Source: an uncultured Anaerobiospirillum sp. (GTDB taxonomy: Bacteria; Pseudomonadota; Gammaproteobacteria; Enterobacterales; Succinivibrionaceae). From it: a stretch of DNA of 64,000 nt. The notes under the pieces were generated by a model. That model was not told the DNA's origin. It saw nothing but the letters and a program-made list of their open reading frames with translations, and ran no database searches. Made by a program: the position numbers and the translations under genes. This document shows, in pieces, positions 46,499 through 55,500 of this stretch (position 1 is the first letter of the stretch; each line of letters opens with the position of its first letter). The stretch lies in contig CALXNA010000011.1 of NCBI GenBank assembly GCA_944389615.1, positions 21,384 through 85,383 on the forward strand, read 5' to 3'.

Positions 46499-48088
46499 TC
46501 AGCTGCGCGCGTCGCTCGTACGCCAAGACGTAATTTGGTGCTCTGTGATCACCAGCTGGACATAGGTCACCGTGCGGCCGCAGGTTGCGCTGCCAGACAT
46601 AGGCTCCCAGAGCTGAGCGGCATCAGTCGTAAGCGTAACCGCATATACACGCTGGGGCGTCGTGAGCACAAGGTCGACCTGTGGCGCGCTCTCTTCTTGC
46701 ACCGCAATCGCATCAGAGCGCAGCCACAGCGCGAGCAAGGAGCAGTACTGCGATACGGAGACCATGACCTTGGGCAGATGGTTCAGCAGGGCATTGAGGC
46801 TCTGACACATGAGGTCGAGATCAGCTGCGAGCAAGGCGGCTTGCGCTTGATGGAGCGCAGGTGTTACCTGCCCCTCTTCAAGCCCTAAGAGGTAGCTCGT
46901 GATGACTACGGTAAACTTAGAGGCCACATCGTAGTTGGTCAGACATCCGATGAAGCTGCGCGCTTCGGGCGGAAGCTGCTGGTTTGCTGGTGCAATCTCT
47001 GCGAGCGTGATCATCCCGCTCTGCACTAAGAGTTGTAGTGGGGTGATTGCGCTCAAGTCGGGCGAAGTTACCAGATCGGCGGGAGTGATCGTGAGCTGGG
47101 GGCGGCAAATGGCAGCGATATCAGCAAGGGCTAAAGCGTTGTGTTGCAAATAAGCGTATAGGGCTGCGCTCGCATTCGCGCTATTCATCCAGAAGCTATT
47201 GAAGACTGGGAGGCGCGCGGCATTACCAAGGGGCGAGGTCACAGGCGCGAAGAATTGGTTGAGCGCATGTGGACTGTAGAGCTTAACTTTGGCATGGTAA
47301 TCAAAGCAAAAGCCGCCATAAGAGCGCTGGAGCTGGGCTAAGAGCGACTTGGGTGCAACTTGCAAGCGCTGCGCGGCCGTCTGGATATGAGGGCCATAAT
47401 TGGTGCGCAGCTCCTGCTCGGTAACCCCCAAGATATTAGCGTAATCAGGCATCATGGTGATGTCAGTGATATTGGAGAAGAGCTCCGCAAAGCGATAACG
47501 CATGATACCAGTGATGAAAATAAAACGAATATTAGCAAGAGAGCTTAACCATGCGTAAAAGGTGCTCAGGCAGGTGCGTGCGGTGTTAAAGCTCGGCTCA
47601 TCGGCGAGGTTGGTGGACAGGGGGTAGTCCCACTCGTCGATCAAGAAAACCAAATCATGAGTGCGCGTGATGGCGCCTAACTGCGCAAGAAAGTCCTTGA
47701 GCGGCAGGGTGCGTGCTACCGCAGAGGCTTGTGGGAAGCCTACGGCGCTAAAGGCCGCAACAAGGAGGCCCTTGAGCGAGCACTCAAAGTCGGGGCCGGT
47801 GACCTTGATGAAGGGGAGCGCGATGACCGGATAGCGCTTCTGCTCCGGCCAGTGACCATAGATTGCGGTTCCTGCGAAGTTTTGGTCGCCGTGAGTGAAG
47901 AGCTCCTGTAGGATAGAGCAGAGGAGCGTCTTGCCCATACGCCGGGGCCGAGACAAGAAGACTCTGCGCTGCGCTGTAACTAAAGCGCCAAGCTGAGCCG
48001 TCTTATCGACGAAGAAGAGGTCTTGTTTGCGGATAGCGCGCCAGCTGGCTATGCCCAGCGGCAGGGATTTGAGCCGCAGTTGAGTCAT
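46499..48088 (-). CDS. AAA-ATPase-like protein with degenerate nuclease domain
   Basis: A 529-residue protein of the AAA-ATPase-like (PF09820) family, usually paired with a C-terminal PD-(D/E)XK-type domain (PF08011). The start (GIASWRAIRKQDLFFVDKT), the divergent Walker A SRPRRMGKT (Lys53) and Walker B VFLIDEWDYPL are clear, so ATP binding is likely. In the C-terminal domain the strand that normally reads D-x-V...VYxxExK is PQVDLVLTTPQRVYAVTLT: the Asp remains, but E and K are replaced by T-L-T, so nuclease activity is probably lost. Family function is unknown; members are scattered and often multicopy in gut bacteria. GAAGG lies just before ATG 48088. Confidence 0.8.
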   Translation of the reverse strand: MTQLRLKSLPLGIASWRAIRKQDLFFVDKTAQLGALVTAQRRVFLSRPRRMGKTLLCSILQELFTHGDQNFAGTAIYGHWPEQKRYPVIALPFIKVTGPDFECSLKGLLVAAFSAVGFPQASAVARTLPLKDFLAQLGAITRTHDLVFLIDEWDYPLSTNLADEPSFNTARTCLSTFYAWLSSLANIRFIFITGIMRYRFAELFSNITDITMMPDYANILGVTEQELRTNYGPHIQTAAQRLQVAPKSLLAQLQRSYGGFCFDYHAKVKLYSPHALNQFFAPVTSPLGNAARLPVFNSFWMNSANASAALYAYLQHNALALADIAAICRPQLTITPADLVTSPDLSAITPLQLLVQSGMITLAEIAPANQQLPPEARSFIGCLTNYDVASKFTVVITSYLLGLEEGQVTPALHQAQAALLAADLDLMCQSLNALLNHLPKVMVSVSQYCSLLALWLRSDAIAVQEESAPQVDLVLTTPQRVYAVTLTTDAAQLWEPMSGSATCGRTVTYVQLVITEHQITSWRTSDARS

Positions 48089-48092
48089 ACCT

Positions 48093-48330
48093 TCACCTCA
48101 CAAGCTCGCCGCAGCACGGCCTGCACCTCTGCCACAACTTAGACAGGGCGCATCGTACTTGGCTTAAGCGTGTAGCAATCTGCTTGTCGGTGAACCCTGT
48201 GAGATCCTTGATCCACTCAACGCCATTTTCCAGCAGATCACGCGCGATATCATTGGTGCACACATTGCGCGAGCTTCGCTCCTTTTGGAAGCTTACTTGC
48301 CTGACTGAAAGTGGGATGATGAGTTAAGAC
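48093..48330 (-). pseudogene. Remnant of Rpn-type recombination-promoting nuclease
   Basis: Read on the minus strand, an open frame without a start ends at a TGA at 48095-48093. It contains DIARDLLENGVEWIKDLTG followed by FTDKQIATRL, the helix-turn-helix-like tail common to Rpn/PD-(D/E)XK transposase-like nucleases (A..LL..G......I...TGLS...I..L). The nuclease domain itself is missing. The fragment ends directly in front of the AAA-ATPase-like gene. It is interpreted as a decayed mobile-element-associated gene. Confidence 0.4.
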
Positions 48331-48456
48331 GATGGGCTTGAGGGGAAGCAGAGGCTGCTGTTGCAGTGCACCATGACAGCTTCCAGCCATCATATAACAA
48401 GTCGCTTAACTTGTTAAGCTGCGGTAAAGTGAGATATATGGTGAAGTTGCGTAGGC
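48331..48456. other. AT-richer spacer
   Basis: Short gene-free stretch between the nuclease remnant and the small membrane protein gene. It contains AACAAGTCGCTTAACTTGTT, an imperfect inverted repeat around 48396-48416. Nothing else was seen. Confidence 0.4.
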
Positions 48457-48768
48457 TTAGTGATACTTGCGCAGGCGCAGAGCTTCGCCGATTAAGGCGA
48501 GGGCTATGACGATGTCAATGGCAAGCCATAGGGCGCGACCTAAGGGCAAGGGCGCGAAGGGCTGGAATAGCGCGGCCAGCACCAAGGCGATGAATGTCCG
48601 CTGCCGCTCCTTAAGCAGGTTGTAGATCCATGCCAAAAACAAGAAGCCCACGGTGGCTCCGAAGCGAACCAAGATGAAGTAGCCATAGGGCATAGGGGCG
48701 ATGCAGCCAAGTAACAAGGCCGCCATCACCAACTCGGTGATGATGAGATGCTTCGTTGTTGTCAGCAT
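48457..48768 (-). CDS. Small polytopic membrane protein (DUF6804-like)
   Basis: A 103-residue protein made almost entirely of three to four hydrophobic helices, with the loop APMPYGYFILVRF and FQPFAPLPLGR. This pattern resembles small DUF6804-type membrane proteins of unknown function. It is a paralogue of the C-terminal half of the protein encoded at 50092-50913. GGAGG stands just before ATG 48768. It follows the Sel1 gene by about 100 bases in the same direction. Confidence 0.75.
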   Translation of the reverse strand: MLTTTKHLIITELVMAALLLGCIAPMPYGYFILVRFGATVGFLFLAWIYNLLKERQRTFIALVLAALFQPFAPLPLGRALWLAIDIVIALALIGEALRLRKYH

Positions 48769-48872
48769 AGCGCCTCCTTGAGCTGTGATCGGCCCGAGGT
48801 ATAGTCTCAGGCCAGTTAACACTTGGTACCTTTCGGTGAGTTGGGCAGCTTATCGGCCTGCGCTGCCGGAGC

Positions 48873-49973
48873 TTATTTCGTGAGATAAAGCTCAGCCTGC
48901 TCCTCTAGTGTTTTGTGATTGAGGATTGAATATAGTGTGTTGTATGATTGACATGCCTGAGCTTCGCCTAACTCGCAGGCCTTGGAGTAGTTGGATAGGG
49001 CCTTCCTCGAGTTGATCTTTGTACCCCAACCCTCCTCATACAGAAGACCAAGAACAAAAGTGCCGAAGCTGTCTTCTGCTTTGGCCGACTTCTGGGCCCA
49101 ATTAAAGGCCTGCTTGTAGTTAGTTGGTACGCCTTGACCTTGAGCATACATTAAAGCCAATCGACCAGCTCCGCGGCTGTTACCATTTTCTGCAGAAATT
49201 TTGGTCCATTTTGCTGCTTGAACTTCGTTCTTATCAAGAAATGAGTAATAGTCGGAAAGTGCGAGCGCAGCCTGCGGTAGTAGTGAGTGACGTTTCGTCT
49301 CTTCGGAGAAGAGCATTGCTCTCTCAGCATACTGAGTTAAGTATTGACGAGCTAGTGCTTTTAATCTACGGTTGTCTGGGTGATCTATAAGATCAGTTAA
49401 ATATGATTTTCCTAGAAAGTAATCTGCTGACAGAATGCTGCCAAAATCACTTTTGTTATTTGTGGCTCGGGTGAGCCAATAGTACATTCGTTTGGTGTCT
49501 TTGATAGACTTAGACGGAGCTTCTGAAAAGCTTGTGCCTATGATGTATTGGCTAAATATATCGTCGTTGCAAGCATCATTGTATTTTAAAAATGCCATTA
49601 TCCTAATATCGTTTATTGGAGAAGGTTGTTGTGTTAGGATAAGGTTGGAGAGATGGTTGGAGTATAACTGTCCCATCTTGGCTGAAGCTTCTGGTTGTAG
49701 TTGTAGAGCTTGATCGAAGACAAGGTCAAAGTTGTAGGTGGAGCTTGCGCGCTCGTCTTGGGTGTATACTTGCTTTAACAGTTCTTTGTCTGCCTTGAGC
49801 TTGGCCTTAAACTCCTTTATCTCCGTATCGCTGTAGGCAACATCTTCTAAGGTTAAGTCTTCGCCGAAAATGATGTCTTCGTCTGCTGCTTGAGCAGGTG
49901 TAACGAATGCTATGACAAGTGCAAAGAAGAGCGCCGACCACTGTGATAGTGCTGCAGTTATAGTTGTTTTCAT
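48873..49973 (-). CDS. Secreted Sel1-repeat protein
   Basis: A 366-residue exported protein. The N-terminus is a signal peptide, with cleavage likely after AQA near residue 29. There is no lipobox Cys. The rest is helical, and the last 150 residues form Sel1-like/TPR repeats (AENGNSRGAGRLALMYAQG, then a G.LYEEGWG unit and ACELGEAQAC). Such repeats bind other proteins; the partner is unknown. Base composition is visibly richer in A/T than the housekeeping genes, suggesting acquisition by transfer. AAGGAG precedes ATG 49973. It lies between two paralogous membrane-protein genes. Confidence 0.85.
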   Translation of the reverse strand: MKTTITAALSQWSALFFALVIAFVTPAQAADEDIIFGEDLTLEDVAYSDTEIKEFKAKLKADKELLKQVYTQDERASSTYNFDLVFDQALQLQPEASAKMGQLYSNHLSNLILTQQPSPINDIRIMAFLKYNDACNDDIFSQYIIGTSFSEAPSKSIKDTKRMYYWLTRATNNKSDFGSILSADYFLGKSYLTDLIDHPDNRRLKALARQYLTQYAERAMLFSEETKRHSLLPQAALALSDYYSFLDKNEVQAAKWTKISAENGNSRGAGRLALMYAQGQGVPTNYKQAFNWAQKSAKAEDSFGTFVLGLLYEEGWGTKINSRKALSNYSKACELGEAQACQSYNTLYSILNHKTLEEQAELYLTK

Positions 49974-50091
49974 TGAAAACTCCTTCTTGTTATCGAACCT
50001 GCGCTATAGCGCAGGGAGTTGTGCGTTAGGGAGCTTTAAGGAGCCCTCCAAGGCGGGTTAAGGTGATGCTCATAGACTGCGCTGGCTGTTG

Positions 50092-50913
50092 TTATGGATT
50101 GCCGTCGCTGGCCTTCGCGCTCTTTAGGTTATGGATGCAGAGGTGTAGTATCTCAATGACTAAGGCTATGATAATGAGAACATCAATGAAAAGCCACACA
50201 CCTCGCTCTAAAGGCAAGGGTGAAAAGGGTTGGAATAAGGCAGCAATAGCCAAGGTCGTGACCGTCATGCGCTGAGCCTGCCGCAGGCTGTAGCCCCAAG
50301 CTAAGAGTAAGAAGCCCACGGTGACGCCGAATCGTGACAAGATGATGAGCTCATAGGGCCTATGAGCCATACAGCCAAGCAACAATAGTATCAAAGCCAG
50401 TGCAGTGATTATGAGCGATTGATCCTTAAGCATGATACCTGCTTTATAAGCGAAAGGAGAGCCGCGGTGATAAGCGAAGGGATCGTCAAACTGTTGCGAG
50501 TCGGCTTGTGATGATGATGTGTTATCACTATGGCCTTCTCTGTTAGTGCTATCGCTGTGAGCCTTTTGGTCGGAGAAGGTCTTGTTGTTGGTGTTGCCTG
50601 CGCTCTGGCTGTGCTCTTTATAGTCGGCGTGGGCTTCTCTTTTAGCGTTGCCCGCGTTTTCTCGGCGGCCTTTGTAGTTAGAGTGTGGTTCGCTACCTGC
50701 ACTATCGCTATGAGCCTGGTTATGAGAGAAGGCTTCGCTGTTAGTACTACCTGAGCTATCGCGGCGACATTCGTAGGTATAGTTGGCTTGACTATCAGCT
50801 TCGCTTTGATTGTCGGTAGTCTGCTGGCCTTTGTGACTAACTACTTCTAATATTATTATCAATATGGCTATAAGTATAAAACTATAAATAGTTATAACTA
50901 TGGCTTCTGACAT
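50092..50913 (-). CDS. Membrane protein with Ser/Asn/His-rich repeats and DUF6804-like domain
   Basis: A 273-residue protein of unknown function. One hydrophobic helix (about 5-27) is followed by about 120 hydrophilic residues built from four to five degenerate 16-18-residue units (variants of S-A-G-N-x-x-x-x-A-H-x-D-x-K-x-H-S), and then a three- to four-helix domain (LLLGCMAHRPYELIILSRF, FQPFSPLPLER). That last domain is clearly homologous to the 103-residue protein at 48457. It starts 71 bases after the last gene of the CoCoNuT-like operon in the same direction, beyond a hairpin. No strong ribosome binding site. Base composition is A/T-richer than elsewhere. Confidence 0.7.
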   Translation of the reverse strand: MSEAIVITIYSFILIAILIIILEVVSHKGQQTTDNQSEADSQANYTYECRRDSSGSTNSEAFSHNQAHSDSAGSEPHSNYKGRRENAGNAKREAHADYKEHSQSAGNTNNKTFSDQKAHSDSTNREGHSDNTSSSQADSQQFDDPFAYHRGSPFAYKAGIMLKDQSLIITALALILLLLGCMAHRPYELIILSRFGVTVGFLLLAWGYSLRQAQRMTVTTLAIAALFQPFSPLPLERGVWLFIDVLIIIALVIEILHLCIHNLKSAKASDGNP

Positions 50914-50940
50914 TGGTTAGATCTCGTGTAAAGTTGGGTG

Positions 50941-50960
50941 CCTGAGCCTTCGGGCTCAGG
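50941..50960 (-). terminator. Hairpin after the coiled-coil gene
   Basis: A perfect eight-base stem CCTGAGCC / GGCTCAGG around a four-base loop, about 25 bases past the stop of the last core operon gene. No U tract follows on the minus strand, so read-through into the downstream genes is possible. Confidence 0.5.
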
Positions 50961-50983
50961 CAGGTTCATTGTCTTAGCTGCAG

Positions 50984-52498
50984 CTATTGAGCAGCGGCAG
51001 GAGCAGTGGTCGGAACCGCAGGGGCGGCTGCGGTGCTTGGGGTGAGGCTTTGGCTTAAGGTCGTAAGCTGGGCCTTGAGTTGCTCTAATTGGGTCGCAAG
51101 GACTTGGGCGTTGTTGGTTTGGGCGCTCACCTGCGTGTTGGTTTGGTTGAGCTGCTGGGTCAGGGCGTTAAGCTGCGCCTGCACTTGGGCGATGGTCGTG
51201 CCTAAGTTCGTGAGGTGCTCGGTGGTGGTGCTCTGCGTGGCAGCTTGCTGCGCTAAGTTCTGTACCGTTTGTTGGACGGACTGCGCTGCTTGGTTGGTGC
51301 TGCTGGCTGCTTGGGTCGCAGTTTGGGCGGCTTGTTGCAGGCCTTGCGCTGCTTGGTTTACCGTTTGGCTGGCTTGTTGAGCCGTCTGCGCTGCCTGCTG
51401 GGCGCCTTGAGCGGCTTGCTGGGCGCCTTGGGCAGCTTGCTGGGCTTGCTGCGACACCTGCTTGGCCTGATCGGTGGTCTGGCTTAAGCTGCTGCTGCTC
51501 TGCGTGAGCGCTTGCGTGACATTTTGGGCCGTGCTGGCGATGCTCTGGGCGCTTTGCTCAATCGAGCTTTGGGCCGAGCTGATGCTCTTGGTGCCGTTGG
51601 CTAAGCTGTCCTTGATGCCGTTGAGCTCAGCGGTCAGGCTGCCTGAGGCCTCGTTGAAGGAGGCGATGCTGTGCTCGGAGTCCACCAAGGTGACGGTCAG
51701 AGAGCTTAACTTCTCGGAGCTGGCCTGTAAGGTGGTTACTTGCTGCTCGTAGCCTGCAATCAGCTCCTTGAGCTGGTTGGTGATTGAGGTCGTGTCCTGC
51801 TCATGCTGCAGTAAGGTGTTGAGCTTAGACTCACGGTCTTTGATGTCGGCGGCGAGCTGGGTGTTCTCGTGCTCAAGCTCACGGTTTTCACGCTTGAGCT
51901 TCTCTTGCTCGCTTTGCAGTTTCTGGTTTTGCTCGGCGAGCGGACGGTTGGCCTTAGCCTTGGCTTGCAGCTCCTTGAGCTCCAAGGCGGCCTTGTCGTA
52001 CTCGCTTTGGGTCTTGGTGATGCTCTGCTGGAGCGCCTCTAAGTTGGCATTGCCTTGGGTCAGAGCCTGCTCAAGACTGTCCTTTTCCGTCTGATACTTT
52101 TGGTAGTAGGCGTCGATTTCCTGCTTCTCTTTACGCAGGGCCTCGACCTGTTGCTGTAGGTCGGAGCGCTCGGCGGTCAGCTCGGTGATGTTGCGCTCCA
52201 AGTCGAACTTGTCGGCGCGCATGGTGGCAATGTCCTGCTTGCTCTGAGCGACCGTCTCGATTAAGGCCTTGTGGTTGGTGATGGCCTCATTGAGCTTGTC
52301 AACGTTGTTGCTGTTGATGTTGAGGATATAGAAGACGTACAAGCACAGCGCCAAGGCGAAGGTGATGAGAATGAAAAAGAACGGGCGCAGCGGCACGCGA
52401 TACTGCTTGCGTGCGGACGTGGCCTCTTTGCCGAGGGTGTAGACCTGCTGCTTGAGCTGGTCGGGATTAGGAGTGGTGTAATCTTCTGGGGTGGTCAT
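50984..52498 (-). CDS. Membrane-anchored coiled-coil protein of the CoCoNuT-like operon
   Basis: A 504-residue protein. About 40 cytoplasmic residues precede one membrane helix (about 40-62, FFFILITFALALCLYVFYIL). Then comes a long coiled coil (about 65-250) rich in Glu, Lys and Gln. The last 200 residues are a Gln/Ala/Ser/Thr-rich heptad-like array (variants of QQAAQGA), with almost no charge. No enzyme motif is seen. It starts 18 bases after the helicase stop, so it belongs to the operon and is its last gene. It may scaffold the complex or sense envelope stress; both are inference. Length and composition fit no family I can name. Confidence 0.75.
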   Translation of the reverse strand: MTTPEDYTTPNPDQLKQQVYTLGKEATSARKQYRVPLRPFFFILITFALALCLYVFYILNINSNNVDKLNEAITNHKALIETVAQSKQDIATMRADKFDLERNITELTAERSDLQQQVEALRKEKQEIDAYYQKYQTEKDSLEQALTQGNANLEALQQSITKTQSEYDKAALELKELQAKAKANRPLAEQNQKLQSEQEKLKRENRELEHENTQLAADIKDRESKLNTLLQHEQDTTSITNQLKELIAGYEQQVTTLQASSEKLSSLTVTLVDSEHSIASFNEASGSLTAELNGIKDSLANGTKSISSAQSSIEQSAQSIASTAQNVTQALTQSSSSLSQTTDQAKQVSQQAQQAAQGAQQAAQGAQQAAQTAQQASQTVNQAAQGLQQAAQTATQAASSTNQAAQSVQQTVQNLAQQAATQSTTTEHLTNLGTTIAQVQAQLNALTQQLNQTNTQVSAQTNNAQVLATQLEQLKAQLTTLSQSLTPSTAAAPAVPTTAPAAAQ

Positions 52499-52516
52499 AG
52501 TCGAGGTCTCAATAAG

Positions 52517-55500
52517 TTAGAAGGGCATGGCGGTGCTGCGTGAGGCATTGCGGCTTGGGGCGTTACGCTCGGTTGGGCGCTCGATGCGGCGGGTGGCCAC
52601 CAGCTCCTTGAAGCGCGAGATAACTTGCTGGGCGCAGGCGTTCGGATCCTGCGTGATGAGGCAATTGCGGAAGCGGATGGTGGCAAAGGAGATGGGCTTA
52701 AGCTCCGCTAAGTTCTGGGCCCGCACCTTGTCTTCAGGCACTTCTTGGTAGTGCTGGGCATCAACCCAGTAGAGGTAGTGCTGGCTGCCATCGCATTCGA
52801 TATCAAGGCCGACATCCTGATAGACCAAGGCCAAATCTAGGCGATAGCGCAGCATCGGCAGCTGGGTGTAGAAGCCGACCTTGTGCGTATCAAAGAACCG
52901 ATCCTGCTCCATACCCTGCACAATGGCTTGATAGAGCTGATGCTCCCAAATCGTGTCAAAGCGCACACCGCGCGTGGCGTAGCCGGCAAGCTGCGCTTGG
53001 GCCAGCATCATGTCTTGAGCGCTCGCACCATAAGCGCTGAGCTCATCCTTGCTTTGTAGGGCTGCAAGGTATGGGATATTGGCGCGCAGCACGAGCGCGC
53101 TCGGATTGCCAACCACAAAGAGGTAGTCACGCGCACGGGAGAGGGCGACGTTGATGATGTGCGGGTCGAGGGCAAACTCCTTTTGCGAGCTCGGACTGAG
53201 GCACATATTGTAGATAATGGTGTCGCAGTCCTTGCCTTGGAATCGATGCACTGTATCGATCTCAAGCTTCAACTGCTTGCACTCTTCTCTCTCCTGATCA
53301 GCGAGCATACGGCTGCTGAGCTTAGTGATGTGGGCGCGGTACGGTGCAATGACGCCAATGGTGCCTCGGTAGCCTTCTTGGGCCAAGGTGCGTAACAGCT
53401 CAACGGTCTGATCGATCTCTTGGGGGCAATAACGCGAGCTCTTGAGTTGCTGCGGCATGCTATCGAGAACTGGCACGAAGTTGAAGCCCAAGTCATAGCT
53501 CCTCAGGAGCTTATGCTGGTTGGCCAACTCGTGCTGATCGACCTTACGGCGCGCTGCCAACTGCCCCCGGTAGAAGCTTTGGGAGATGTAGGAGACGATG
53601 TTTGCGACCGAGCGGCGGTTTTGGCGCAAGATGAGCTCAGGCAGAACCTCTTGACTGCCCCGCTCCAGCGTGTGGTAGGCAAAGCTGTGCAGAGCAAAGT
53701 CATAGATGGTGCTGTTGAGATCAAAGCGCAGGCGCAGCTTAGTGGACAGATTGTAGACATAGCTGGTCTGGTCGATGGCCGCTTGTGCATAGCCGCCCAC
53801 CGGTGGCAGCTGCTGCGGATCGCCAATGATTGCGGCACGCTTGGCGCGGAACAAAATCGGCAAGGCCGCGATAAAGTTAAATTGGGCCGCCTCATCGAAG
53901 ATGACCAAGTCAAACATGGCGCTGCGGCACGGTAGCGATGTCCCCACACTCAACAGCGAGGTGGTGCAAACCGGGAAGTGCTTGAGCACGAGGTCGGGGT
54001 TCTTTGCGAGTCGCTCGTCGGCATCGCGCATATTCACCATGTTTTTGAGGATGCCCTTGGCCTCAAGGGTTACGCCCTCGGGGGCAATCTCGGTACCATC
54101 CTGATTAAGCTGTGTACTCAACTGCGCCAGTTCTGCGCGCACGCTATTGTCGACATCGCGTACGGGCAAGCGCCGCGAATCTGAGCTGGGCTCCAGCGCC
54201 AAATGCTTGATGGTGTCCTCTAAGCTTTCCGTATCAAGCTCGGGCTGCTTGGCGTGCGGCAGCTTGAAGGCGATCTTGCTTTGCACCAGCTGCGTCTTGA
54301 GCTGCGTGAGCTTGCGCACGCTTTGAATCAGCTCCTTAAGCTGCTTATGGTCGCAATAACGCAGCATTTGGTTTGTGCGCACCACCCACCCGCGCTTGAC
54401 GGCACTCAGGTGCTGGAAGGTATCGCTGTCTTCTGGGTGATAGGTCTGATAGAGGTCGATGGTGCGCTCTAACGACTCAAGCTCTTCGAGGAAGCGCTGC
54501 TGCTTGGCTTTATTAGGGCTAAAGCGCACATTGAAGAGCAGATTGGCATGGCGCTTTGCCTTCTCACCACTTTGGGGGGCGGGCGCTGCTTGGTCCTGCG
54601 TGAACAGTTGGGCAAAGAGCTTGCGTGCCGGGGCCGGCATCTGCTCGACGCTGTGGCAGTAGCGGTAGATGAAGCGCTGGGCGAGATCATCAATCTTGGT
54701 TTGGAGCAGGTTGTAATCGAGCTCAGCGTGCTCGCGCAGTTGCTCTAAGGCGGTAATCTGCTGCTCTTGCTGCATCACCTTGTGGTTAAAGCGCTCACAT
54801 GCGTCGCCGACTTGCTGCAAGTGCAGAGAGCGCTGGGCCAACTCTTTGGCCAGCTGCTTAAACTTCAAGGCGGAGTTCGAGTTTTTGTCTTTAAGCAGTT
54901 TAGCCAGCCGATAAGTCTGCGGGCGTCCCTGTTGATCGCTAAGCTGGAGCTTGGCTTTGTCATAGAAGGCATCGATCGCTGCGTTGTTGAACGAGGTCAC
55001 CAAGACCTTTTGGCCGCGTACGGCATGGTTATAGGCGGCGCTGACCACGGTCATCGTCTTGCCGGTGCCCGGAGGGCCTTGCACCAAGGTCAGGTCATTT
55101 TTGAGCATCGAGCGCACGGCATGGGTTTGGTCTTCGTCACAAGGGCAACTTGGGTCGAAGTTGAAGACCAAGGCGGCACGGCTCGAGACATCAAAGGCAT
55201 TGATGCCGACTGCGCTTGGTTGGGCAGTTGGCTGGTCGTCTGCAGGCTCGGAGCTTTCGCTCTTGTTACTCTGCGCACGGATTTGCGCGCTGCGCTCGTC
55301 GACGAAGAAGCAGCTTAAGGCGCTTTGCCTCAGCTCGTCGTCGGTGGCTTTGGCAATGAGCTTTAAGTCCCTGAGGGCGCTTTTGTCGTAGTTGCGCGGC
55401 TGTGAGACGGAAATAGTGGCCGCAAAGACAATCTTGTCGTCGCAGTGCTCGAGCTCACTGACACAGACTAAGCGGGCCAAGTCATCAAAGGCAAACGCAG

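Noticed and set aside
50409..50754. Frames overlapping the Ser/Asn-rich repeat gene
   Set aside because: Alternative frames of a repetitive stretch; the 273-residue frame has the homologous membrane domain and is the real gene.
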